64,000 bases of DNA. Source: Pirellulaceae bacterium (GTDB lineage: Bacteria > Planctomycetota > Planctomycetia > Pirellulales > Pirellulaceae). The stretch's first letter is position 1; every line of letters starts with the position of its first letter. The translations under genes were made by a program, and so were the position numbers. Below are positions 43,029-50,823 of this stretch, in pieces. Under the pieces are notes generated by a model. The model worked only from the letters and a program-made list of their open reading frames with translations, was not told the origin of the DNA and did no database searches. The stretch spans positions 1 through 64,000 of the forward strand of contig JAHBXS010000006.1 of the NCBI GenBank assembly GCA_019636375.1, given 5' to 3'.

Positions 43029-45602
43029 ATGCAACCGGAAACAAACGAGGCGCAAAACGAAGTAAGCCGGCTCGTGGATGAATTGGTTTCCGCAGCAAAG
43101 GACCGTTGGTATTCGGCCACAATGTTCGCCAAGGTTCCTGCGGCCGTGGCCATTCTGAAATCGGACCCGCAAACTCAGTTGTCAGTCGTCATGGAGACGA
43201 TTCACCGAGTATCAGCCTTGCGTGATACCCTTGGCAAACCCAAAAAATCGCCCGAATTCGATGCCCGTTACCTCAATCTTCATCACGAGAAGGGATTTCC
43301 CAACGGTGCCACGGTCCTGATGCCGCAACTGCTTCGACGCAAGCTACCCTGGACCGAAGACACGTTGGTTGATGCAATCGATCAAACGGCGCGATTGGAG
43401 TTGGTTTCGATCTGGAATCTCCCGTATGTACCGTCCCTCGTGAAGCTGGCGGAGAAGTGGATCAAAGAACATGGACTGTCGGCGGCGCTGCGGCAATGTT
43501 TGGATCGCCTTCGAACCGCCTTGGAGCCGATCGGAAACGCCGCAGAACAGCGGCTTGCTCGTGAGATCGTGAAATTGTGTGAGGACGTGCCGAACGTGTA
43601 TCTTGCTGTCGGCGAAGCCTGGTCGGACGCCGCGCTTGCCGATCTGGGTACGATGGACGCGAAACGGCGCGCCGCTTGGAATGCCTTGCTCGTTCATTGC
43701 CAAGCCGGTGGAAAGGGCAAGTTCACGGAGAAGTGGCGCAAATCCGCCGTACCGCTGATCGACGCCGTTAGCTTCGATTCGCTCAAGGAAACGCTGCTTC
43801 GCTGGTTCCCGCTGGTCGATAAGCCGCGGACGCATACACAAAAACGACGAAATGAGTGGGAGCCGGACTTCAACAACCTCATCATCGATCCACATGTGGA
43901 ACTCCTGCGCGGCCTGGTCTGGTGTTGTGGATTGCGAGAAGACGGCGACCTCGCGCGTGCCCTGGCACGGCTGGCCCTCAGCGCCTATCGCAAGGTCCCC
44001 GGCAAGGGTCCGCGGCTTGTGTCGCTGGGCAATGCCTGCATTACCGCGCTGGGCATGATGCCCGGCAAGGCGCCGATCGGCCAACTGGCCCTGTTGAAGG
44101 TGAAGGTCAAGTTCGGGACGGCCCAGCGCGAGATCGAGAAGGCCTTCAACGCTGCGGCCCAGCGCGAGGGGCTGCCGCGCGACGAGATCGAGGAACTGGC
44201 CGTGCCGTCGTACGGGCTGGAGGAAGTCGGTGCTTATCGAGAGCAATTCGGCGATTATCGGGCCGAATTGCTTGTGGACGGCAGCTCCGCGGCCATTCAC
44301 TGGTCGAAGGACGGCAAGCCGCTGAAGTCGGTCCCGGCTGAGGTGCGCAAGGAACTTGCCGAGGAGTACAAGGAACTGCAAGCAACGCTCAAGGACATCA
44401 ACGCGATGCTCCCCGCCCAGCGCGAGCGCATGGATTCGCTCTTTCTCGCCCAGCGAAGCTGGCCGCTGGCCCTGTGGCGCGAGCGCTATCTGGATCATCC
44501 GCTGATCGGTACGATCGCCCGGCGGCTGATCTGGACCTTCACCGCCAACAAGAAAACCAGCGCCGGCATCTGGTGGAACGATGGCCTGGTCGATGCGGCC
44601 GATAAGCCGCTGCGCGTTGCCGAAGATGCTGCCGTAACCCTCTGGCATCCCATCGGACATTCCGTCGACGCCATCCTCGCCTGGCGCGAATGGTTGGAAC
44701 GGCATGAAGTGGTGCAGCCGTTCAAGCAGGCCCATCGCGAGGTCTATGTCTTGACGGATGCCGAACGGAGCACCGAGGTCTATTCCAATCGCTTCGCCGC
44801 CCACATCCTGCGGCAGCATCAGTTCAACGCCCTCTGCCTCGCCCGTGGCTGGAAGAACAAGCTGCGACTGATGGTGGACGACACCTACCCGCCGGCCCAT
44901 CGCATGCTCCCGCAATGGAATCTGCGCGCGGAATTCTGGATCGAAGGGATCGGCGAAAACTACGGCACGGATACCAACGAGGCCGGCGTCTTCCTCTATC
45001 TCACAACCGACCAGGTTCGCTTCTATCCGATCGAGGCAGCGCAATTGCACGCCCATGCCGGCGGTGGCGGTTACACCGATCGCTGGAACCCCACCGGCAA
45101 CGACGATCCCGTGCGTCTGGAGCAGATTCCGCCGCTGGTCTTCTCCGAGATCATGCGCGATGTCGATCTGTTCGTCGGGGTCGCCAGCGTTGGCAACGAT
45201 CCCAACTGGTCCGACGGCGGACCCGGCGGGGCCTATCGCGAGTACTGGCAGAGTTACTCTTTCGGCGAACTCTCCGCCACCGCCCAGACGCGCCGCGCTT
45301 TGCTCGAACGACTCATCCCCCGCCTGAAGATCGCCGACCGCTGCACACTCGCGGAACGCTTCCTGATCGTGCGCGGATCGATTCGCACCTACAAGATTCA
45401 CCTGGGCAGCGGCAATATCCTCATGGAGCCGAACGATCAGTACCTGTGCATCGTGCCGAAACAAACCGTGAGCGGAACGGGAAAAGTGTATTTGCCGTTC
45501 GAGGGGGACGGGATGCTGTCGATCATTTTGAGCAAGGCGTTCTTGCTCGCTGACGATCAAAAAATCACGGACTCGACGATCACCAGTCAGTTGCGGCGCT
45601 GA
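43029..45602 (+). CDS. DUF4132 domain-containing protein
   Basis: An 857-residue cytoplasmic protein. The C-terminal part (about 420-857) matches the DUF4132 family, known from E. coli MolR/YehI-like proteins, with its end motif 'GMLSIILSKAFLLADD'. Typical phrases 'LARRLIWTF'-like 'IARRLIWTFTANK' and 'HPIGHSVDAILAWREWL' are visible. The N-terminal half is helical, HEAT-repeat-like in look. No catalytic residues are known to me. It is visibly GC-richer than other genes in the window. A GG-ending beta-grasp protein is encoded immediately upstream. A 738-codon antisense frame on the minus strand is a composition artefact. Confidence 0.85.
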   Translation: MQPETNEAQNEVSRLVDELVSAAKDRWYSATMFAKVPAAVAILKSDPQTQLSVVMETIHRVSALRDTLGKPKKSPEFDARYLNLHHEKGFPNGATVLMPQLLRRKLPWTEDTLVDAIDQTARLELVSIWNLPYVPSLVKLAEKWIKEHGLSAALRQCLDRLRTALEPIGNAAEQRLAREIVKLCEDVPNVYLAVGEAWSDAALADLGTMDAKRRAAWNALLVHCQAGGKGKFTEKWRKSAVPLIDAVSFDSLKETLLRWFPLVDKPRTHTQKRRNEWEPDFNNLIIDPHVELLRGLVWCCGLREDGDLARALARLALSAYRKVPGKGPRLVSLGNACITALGMMPGKAPIGQLALLKVKVKFGTAQREIEKAFNAAAQREGLPRDEIEELAVPSYGLEEVGAYREQFGDYRAELLVDGSSAAIHWSKDGKPLKSVPAEVRKELAEEYKELQATLKDINAMLPAQRERMDSLFLAQRSWPLALWRERYLDHPLIGTIARRLIWTFTANKKTSAGIWWNDGLVDAADKPLRVAEDAAVTLWHPIGHSVDAILAWREWLERHEVVQPFKQAHREVYVLTDAERSTEVYSNRFAAHILRQHQFNALCLARGWKNKLRLMVDDTYPPAHRMLPQWNLRAEFWIEGIGENYGTDTNEAGVFLYLTTDQVRFYPIEAAQLHAHAGGGGYTDRWNPTGNDDPVRLEQIPPLVFSEIMRDVDLFVGVASVGNDPNWSDGGPGGAYREYWQSYSFGELSATAQTRRALLERLIPRLKIADRCTLAERFLIVRGSIRTYKIHLGSGNILMEPNDQYLCIVPKQTVSGTGKVYLPFEGDGMLSIILSKAFLLADDQKITDSTITSQLRR

Positions 45603-45803
45603 GCCCGCCCACAGCGAGAGGGGAGTTAGCCCTAGTTCCCCAACTCGAACGCGTTGAGGTGCAAAAACATGGGATTTCGGAAAATTTTTTCCACTACAAT
45701 TCGGTAAACTTTATTCGGGAAGGTAGTCGGAGCCCGAGTCGCTCAAAGAGTATTTTTTGGAAATTGGTGCTGGAAATTGGTGGGAAAATTGGGGAAAATT
45801 GGT

Positions 45804-45862
45804 GCAGGAAAATTGGTGCCACACATTTTTTAGCAGGAAAATTGGTGCCACACATTTTTTAG
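45804..45862. repeat. Two tandem copies of a 29-bp unit
   Basis: A 29-bp unit, starting GCAGGAAAATTGGTGCC and ending in ACATTTTTTA, occurs twice in perfect direct repeat. Related GGAAAATTGG fragments precede it at 45779-45803. The sequence resembles other AT-rich intergenic elements of this genome type. Confidence 0.9.
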
Positions 45863-45913
45863 TGATCTTTTAGTGCATTTTCCTCAGCCAAAACCACGAC
45901 AAACCACGCGCAA

Positions 45914-45941
45914 CATCTTTTACCAATCATCTTTTACCAAT
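45914..45941. repeat. 14-bp tandem duplication
   Basis: The 14-bp unit CATCTTTTACCAAT is repeated twice in direct succession. Confidence 0.9.
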
Positions 45942-45992
45942 AAAAACTCCTCTGCCTGACCCTTGCCGGGAATTTTGATGTTGCGCGTTTTA

Positions 45993-46177
45993 GGCCCGAA
46001 GGGCCGAAGCAACCTTTGCCGGGGCTGATAAAGCCCCGGTTTGAGAAAGAGATGATCCAATAGCCCCGAAGGGCCGGTACAGTCAACTCTGTGTCGGCCC
46101 TTCGGGCCTGAGTCGTTGGCGTTGCCAAACTTCCGGTGCCTCACGGCACCGGCAGAGGTTGTGCCGGGCCTTCGGCC
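45993..46177. repeat. Cluster of GC-rich palindromes
   Basis: GGCCCGAAGGGCC at 45993-46005 and its reverse complement at 46096-46108, a perfect 8-bp stem hairpin at 46019-46039, a half-site at 46065-46075 and a further GGGCCTTCGGCCC at 46165-46177. The cluster is typical of planctomycete intergenic hairpin repeats; any role in mRNA end formation for the flanking genes is inference. Confidence 0.75.
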
Positions 46178-46344
46178 CTCAAAACAGCGCAAGTTCAAAA
46201 AACAAACAGCGCAACTTCAAAAAGCGCGAGCGAGGGATCGCCAATCTTTCCTCAACTAACGCTTCGGGTTGCGATTTTCCCGCAAATTCGTATGCCGACG
46301 CGAATTGTGACAGCCCAGGGTAACGGTTACGCTAAAATGCTTGA

Positions 46345-47469
46345 TTAACGGTCGACGTCGAACAGTGCATCGACATAAGGATCAACCTCAAATTCCGCCA
46401 TGGCATCGGGGGTCTCGCCCAAACCAATAAATTTGACCGGCAGGTTGAACTCTTGGCGGATCGGAATCGCCACACCGCCCTTGGCGGTACCGTCAAGTTT
46501 TGCCAGCACAATTCCCGTACAGTCCGCCGCCTTGGAAAACCCTTTGGCTTGGCTGATTGCGTTTTGGCCCGCTGTGGCATCGAGAACCAACAGCACTTCA
46601 TGAGGAGCTTCTGGAATGACTTTGCCAATGACTTTTTTCACACGCGACAACTCATCCATGAGATTCGTCTGCGTTTGCAAACGTCCGGCCGTATCGATGA
46701 TGCAGATGTCGGCGTTTTGGTTTTTGGCGGCCTCCGTTGCCTTGTAGGCCACGCTCGCTGGATCGCTTCCAGGTTTGCCCGTGACGATTTGAGCCCCCAA
46801 TCGCTCCGACCAAATCGTTAGCTGCTCGACCGCCGCAGCTCGAAAGGTATCCCCAGCTCCAAGGACGACTTTCTTACCTGCCTGAGTAAATCGATGAGTC
46901 AATTTGGCGATGCTGGTCGTTTTTCCGGAGCCGTTGACACCGACAACCATGATGACCGTTGGACCCGACTCGGCCATTCTCACCCCGCTCGACTCTTGCC
47001 GCATGATCTCCCGAATGGTCGTTTTTGCAGAACCGATCAAGTCATCCAGATGAACCTTACGCCCTCGAAAACTCCGTTTGATATCGTCACGGATTTGAGC
47101 AGCAGGCCGATTCCCCATATCGGTCTTGACCAGATACAAGAAGAGTTCGTCCAGGAACTCATCATCGACCAAACGGCCTTCTTTCACCAAGTCACGGATG
47201 TCCGTGTTCAAAACCTGAATCGTATTTCTCAGGGCGTTTTTTAGTTTTCCAAAAAAACCCACCTTGGCCGGCGCTTCACGGGGTGTTTCACTCGAAACCT
47301 CCCTTGAACTTGCTGGAGTTGAAGGCGCATTCCCATCACCACTTGGACTTGGAGCGTCATTTTGGATTCCACCTTGCGATGTAATCTCAGCGTGCCTCTC
47401 CTGCGCTGGGGAAGGTGCGGGGGGGGGTGCAGGAGCTTCTTTTTTTCGAAAAGGGTTCCAAAGTGCCAT
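46345..47469 (-). CDS. ftsY: Signal recognition particle receptor
   Basis: GTPase that docks SRP-bound ribosomes at the membrane for co-translational insertion. The 374-residue protein has a short acidic, Pro-rich A domain (about 1-68), the N domain, and the G domain with GVNGSGKT at 177-184, 'DTAGRLQTQTNLMDEL' and 'LAKLDGTAKGG', ending in 'KFIGLGETPDAMAEFEVDPYVDALFD'. The A domain is much shorter than in E. coli. First or last in a minus-strand run with nusB, ribH and rho; the gap to nusB is 22 bp, which supports joint transcription. Confidence 0.96.
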   Translation of the reverse strand: MALWNPFRKKEAPAPPPAPSPAQERHAEITSQGGIQNDAPSPSGDGNAPSTPASSREVSSETPREAPAKVGFFGKLKNALRNTIQVLNTDIRDLVKEGRLVDDEFLDELFLYLVKTDMGNRPAAQIRDDIKRSFRGRKVHLDDLIGSAKTTIREIMRQESSGVRMAESGPTVIMVVGVNGSGKTTSIAKLTHRFTQAGKKVVLGAGDTFRAAAVEQLTIWSERLGAQIVTGKPGSDPASVAYKATEAAKNQNADICIIDTAGRLQTQTNLMDELSRVKKVIGKVIPEAPHEVLLVLDATAGQNAISQAKGFSKAADCTGIVLAKLDGTAKGGVAIPIRQEFNLPVKFIGLGETPDAMAEFEVDPYVDALFDVDR

Positions 47470-47491
47470 GAATGACTGTCGCCTTTAAGGA

Positions 47492-47923
47492 TTAAATTTC
47501 ATTTTCTGAAGGAGAAATTGCCAACTGGTTCCGATGCAATCGATCAAGGATTCCGTTGACAAAGGCGGGAGAGTCCAGGTTGCTAAAACGTCTGGAAAGC
47601 TCAATCGCCTCATTGATCGCAACCGGTGCGGGCGTTCCAAAATGCAAAAACTCGAAGGCCCCTAATCTGATGACATTGCGGTCGATCAACGGCATCCGAG
47701 AAAGTCGCCAGTTTTTTGAAATCTCAGAAACCATTCGATCGATTTCATCGCGATGTTCAAGGACCCCTAAAAAGAGTTTAATTCCTAAGTCGATTAAATC
47801 GGGCCGACCGCCCAAGCGTCTACGCAAGAACTGCCGCCATTGAACTTCGCTGGGCGGGTTCGTTTCGGATTGATACAAAAGTTGCAGGACAACTTGGCGA
47901 ACCCGTGTTCGACGAAACATCAT
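47492..47923 (-). CDS. nusB: Transcription antitermination factor NusB
   Basis: Binds BoxA RNA with NusE in rRNA antitermination and processing. The 143-residue helical protein begins 'RRTRVRQVVLQLLYQSE' and ends 'ELSRRFSNLDSPAFVNGILDRL', both classic NusB parts. Start choice lies among a TTG at 47926 and ATGs at 47923 and 47920; an AGGA element 9 nt before 47923 favours that ATG. It sits directly downstream of ribH, with no gap if the TTG is used, so it is translationally linked to it. This ribH-nusB order is common in bacteria. Confidence 0.95.
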   Translation of the reverse strand: MMFRRTRVRQVVLQLLYQSETNPPSEVQWRQFLRRRLGGRPDLIDLGIKLFLGVLEHRDEIDRMVSEISKNWRLSRMPLIDRNVIRLGAFEFLHFGTPAPVAINEAIELSRRFSNLDSPAFVNGILDRLHRNQLAISPSENEI

Positions 47924-47926
47924 CAA

Positions 47927-48367
47927 TTAAATTCCTGACTGGACGCGAAGCTTCACCATTTCGAGAGCCGCAAGCGCCGCCTCTTCACCCTTATTACCAA
48001 CTTTCCCGCCCGCTCGGTCAACGGCCTGCTGCAACGTGTCGCAGGTTAGTAGTCCTAAAGCAACCGGGATTTCAAAATCCAGCGACACTTGGCCGAGCGC
48101 CAGCGAGACAAACCGATTGATGTGTTGATCGTGGGTGGTGTCCCCTTTGATCACGACGCCAATAGCAATGAGGCCTTGAAACTTTTTCGAAGACCTAGCA
48201 AGCCACTTGGCGGCCAGGGGCAACTCCCACGCCCCAGGTACACGTATCACCTCAACTTTATCACTCGTGACTCCGTGCTGTTGGAGCGTATCCAAGGCAC
48301 CGTGTAAGAGCTTTTCCGTAATCGACTCGTTGTAGCGAGAGACGATGATCGCGTATCGGTTATCCAT
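47927..48367 (-). CDS. ribH: 6,7-dimethyl-8-ribityllumazine synthase
   Basis: Penultimate step of riboflavin synthesis, condensing a ribitylaminouracil with 3,4-dihydroxy-2-butanone 4-phosphate. The 146-residue protein has 'YAIIVSRYNESITEKLL', 'VIRVPGAWELPLAAK' and 'GLIAIGVVIKGDTTHDQHI' with the catalytic His, plus 'PVALGLLTCDTLQQAVDRAG'. The ATG at 48367 is preferred over a TTG at 48376. No FMN riboswitch is recognisable upstream. It precedes nusB without a gap. Confidence 0.96.
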   Translation of the reverse strand: MDNRYAIIVSRYNESITEKLLHGALDTLQQHGVTSDKVEVIRVPGAWELPLAAKWLARSSKKFQGLIAIGVVIKGDTTHDQHINRFVSLALGQVSLDFEIPVALGLLTCDTLQQAVDRAGGKVGNKGEEAALAALEMVKLRVQSGI

Positions 48368-48405
48368 GTGAGTCAATAAAAAGGTTTGCCATCAATAATT
48401 CAAAA

Positions 48406-49908
48406 TCAAAACCCACCAACCCTGAGGCTCATCAGAAACTCGGCATTTGTCTGCGTTTTTCGTAAACGTTCGGTCAAGGTGAGCATCGCATCGGCTGGAT
48501 TAAGAGCATTGAGAGCCCGACGAACTTGGCAAATACGATCATACTCGTCGGGGTCTAGAAGTTTTTCTTCCCGTCGGGTCCCAGAGCGATTGATATCAAT
48601 AGCGGGCCAAATCCGGCGGTCCACAAGGGTGCGGTCGAGCACAATTTCCATGTTCCCTGTCCCTTTGAACTCTTCAAAAATGACTTCGTCCATGCGACTT
48701 CCGGTATCCGTCAAAGCCGTGGCAATAATCGTTAACGAGCCTCCCTCCTCAATTTTGCGTGCCGCCCCAAAAAACGCTTTGGGACGTTGCATGGCATTGG
48801 CATCCAAGCCGCCTGTCAAGGTTTTCCCAGATTGAGGGACTTCCGAGTTCCAAGCCCGCCCCATCCGTGTAATGGAATCCAGAAACAAAACAACGTCTAC
48901 ACCAGCCTCGACCAACCGCTTGGCCTTTTCTAACACCATCTCGCTAACTTGAATATGCCGCGCAGGTGATTCGTCAAAGGTTGAACTGATCACCTCGCAG
49001 CGATCTCCCCTGACCTCTCGTTCCATGTCGGTAACTTCTTCGGGGCGTTCATCAACCAACAACATGATCACATAGGCGTGCGAGTAATTTTTTAGCACCG
49101 CTCGCGCCATGTTCTGCAACAGAATTGTTTTACCAGCCCGTGGCGGACTAACAATCAACCCACGTTGCCCAAATCCGATGGGCGTGATCATGTCCACGAC
49201 TCGCGTCGATAACTCACGTGAATCGTGCTCCATCACAATCCTTTGATCCGGGTGCAAGGGCGTCAACTCATCAAAATGCTTCACGCGGTAATAGTCGTTC
49301 GGGTCCAATCCGTTGATAAGCTCGACGCGCAGCAAAGCGAAATATTTTTCGTTCTGCTTGGGAGGACGCACTTGCCCGCAGACATGCGATCCATTGCGAA
49401 GATTAAACCGACGAACTTGACTCGGCGAAACATAAATGTCGTCGGCGCAACTTAAGTACGACGACTTCGCGCAACGCAAAAACCCAAATCCGTCTGGCAA
49501 AATTTGCAACGTCCCCTCACCATACATTAGTCCTTGGTCTTTAATCCGCTGTTTGATGATTTTGAGCAAGATTTCTCGGGAGCCTCGGGCCTCTTCCAAA
49601 GCGGGCACCTTTTCGGCAATCGCTTGGATTCGCAACGCAGCCTCGTCCAATTGCAACAACTGCGAGACAGGAATTTCATCTTCCTTGACGAGACGCCTCA
49701 CGTCTTCGTGATTCTCTGGACGAACGTCCGACAAATCACTCTGTTCGGAGAACGAAACAGGCTCACCTTCTTTTTCGATTTCGCGAAGTTGTTCAATTGC
49801 CTCAGGAGACAATTCTTCGCCTTTTGATTTCTTAGCTCTGGGAGGTCCAGAACGTGGTCGCTTCGCTCGACCGACTGGTCGCGATTCATTTGGGGTTGAA
49901 TTTGACAT
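48406..49908 (-). CDS. rho: Transcription termination factor Rho
   Basis: Hexameric RNA helicase that ends transcription. The 500-residue protein has a basic N-terminal extension ('[16 protein letters not shown]') and an acidic helical part. The cold-shock-like RNA-binding domain follows ('[37 protein letters not shown]' region). The ATPase domain carries Walker A 'PPRAGKT', Walker B '[14 protein letters not shown]', and the Q- and R-loop block '[16 protein letters not shown]'-like '[25 protein letters not shown]'. The ATG at 49908 has GGGAG 7 nt upstream. It lies upstream of ribH and downstream of coaE, all on the minus strand. Confidence 0.96.
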   Translation of the reverse strand: MSNSTPNESRPVGRAKRPRSGPPRAKKSKGEELSPEAIEQLREIEKEGEPVSFSEQSDLSDVRPENHEDVRRLVKEDEIPVSQLLQLDEAALRIQAIAEKVPALEEARGSREILLKIIKQRIKDQGLMYGEGTLQILPDGFGFLRCAKSSYLSCADDIYVSPSQVRRFNLRNGSHVCGQVRPPKQNEKYFALLRVELINGLDPNDYYRVKHFDELTPLHPDQRIVMEHDSRELSTRVVDMITPIGFGQRGLIVSPPRAGKTILLQNMARAVLKNYSHAYVIMLLVDERPEEVTDMEREVRGDRCEVISSTFDESPARHIQVSEMVLEKAKRLVEAGVDVVLFLDSITRMGRAWNSEVPQSGKTLTGGLDANAMQRPKAFFGAARKIEEGGSLTIIATALTDTGSRMDEVIFEEFKGTGNMEIVLDRTLVDRRIWPAIDINRSGTRREEKLLDPDEYDRICQVRRALNALNPADAMLTLTERLRKTQTNAEFLMSLRVGGF

Positions 49909-50173
49909 ACATGACTCCCAGAGAAGAGTATCGTTGGAGTAATAGGTTATGGTAAGCGTTGGGATGGTGATCGCGAGTTTGCCTCAACCGCGCGACCAAA
50001 TTGGCGTTTCAAAACAATTGCAACTCGACGACCGACCTGACTTCCAGAGCTTTTTCCTAGAATTCTGAGTGGCGCCTGAGACCGAATTGTTTTGTCCCGT
50101 CTTTAGAAAAGTTTTCCCGAATTGCCTTGCACAATTTTAGTCATAATTAGGCTGCCATGACAAGCGTTTTGGC

Positions 50174-50809
50174 CTAATCAGTTGACTTCTGCGGCGTTTT
50201 TTTTTCTCCAAGCCCCCATTTTACCCATAAGGCTCGAATTTGTTCGGCCAAACTGGGCTCTACGCCATCGTTATTGTTGACAACATCCGTCGCAAGACGC
50301 AACTTTTGATCGAGCGGGAATTGATTTGACTCCCGTTTCTGCAACTCCTCCTTCGTCCAACCTCGCTGCAAAGCACGCTCGATTCGAGTTTTCTCTGAGC
50401 AATGAATGAAGACCACTCGATCACACCACTTGTTCCAGCCCGACTTGAACATCACCGCAGCATCAACCACAACTGCCGGAAAGCCAGTCTCTCGATAGGC
50501 TCTCAACTGCTCTTTCACCAACGATTCAATTCGCGGATGGGTGATTTCTTCCAGTTTCCGTAGTCGATGCCTAGCATCCGAATCCCCCCCAAATACGAGC
50601 GCAGCCAAGGCTTTTCGGTCTATCGAGCCTCGCGAATCTAAAATTTGAGTCCCAAATTCAATAACCAATTTTTCCCGAACTTCGTCCATCATGAGGACTT
50701 GATGTCCGAGCAGATCAGCATCAATTACCGCTGCACCCATTCGCTGAATCTCGGTGGCAACAAAGCTCTTGCCACTCGCAATTCCGCCGGCTAGTCCAAT
50801 GATCAACAT
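50174..50809 (-). CDS. coaE: Dephospho-CoA kinase
   Basis: Last step of coenzyme A synthesis, phosphorylating the 3'-OH of the ribose. The 211-residue protein has the P-loop GGIASGKS at 8-15, then 'GAAVIDADLLGHQVL' with the catalytic Asp, the LID region, and the C-terminal part ending after a highly charged stretch. The ATG at 50809 is preferred over a longer frame overlapping polA (50836), because it gives the usual MLIIGLAGG start. It lies 14 bp after the polA stop, so the two form an operon, as in many planctomycetes. Confidence 0.94.
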   Translation of the reverse strand: MLIIGLAGGIASGKSFVATEIQRMGAAVIDADLLGHQVLMMDEVREKLVIEFGTQILDSRGSIDRKALAALVFGGDSDARHRLRKLEEITHPRIESLVKEQLRAYRETGFPAVVVDAAVMFKSGWNKWCDRVVFIHCSEKTRIERALQRGWTKEELQKRESNQFPLDQKLRLATDVVNNNDGVEPSLAEQIRALWVKWGLGEKKTPQKSTD

Positions 50810-50823
50810 GTCAATTAACAAAA

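Larger units (their letters stand above)
45603..46344. other. Repeat-rich intergenic region
   Basis: About 740 bp with no gene. It contains a 29-bp duplication, a 14-bp duplication and several palindromic GGCCCGAAGGGCC-type repeats, described separately. No terminator with a T-run or RNA gene was recognised after the DUF4132 gene. Confidence 0.6.

Noticed and set aside
43344-45560. 738-codon frame on the minus strand across the DUF4132 gene
   Set aside because: It is fully antisense to a recognised family gene, lacks any motif, and its composition (Asp/Gly/Val/Arg/Gln-rich) is what GC-rich codons on the other strand generate.
45804-45862. CRISPR array from the 29-bp unit
   Set aside because: The two copies are directly adjacent, with no spacer between them.
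48368-48405. FMN riboswitch upstream of ribH
   Set aside because: The gap to rho is under 40 bp and contains no conserved aptamer sequence.
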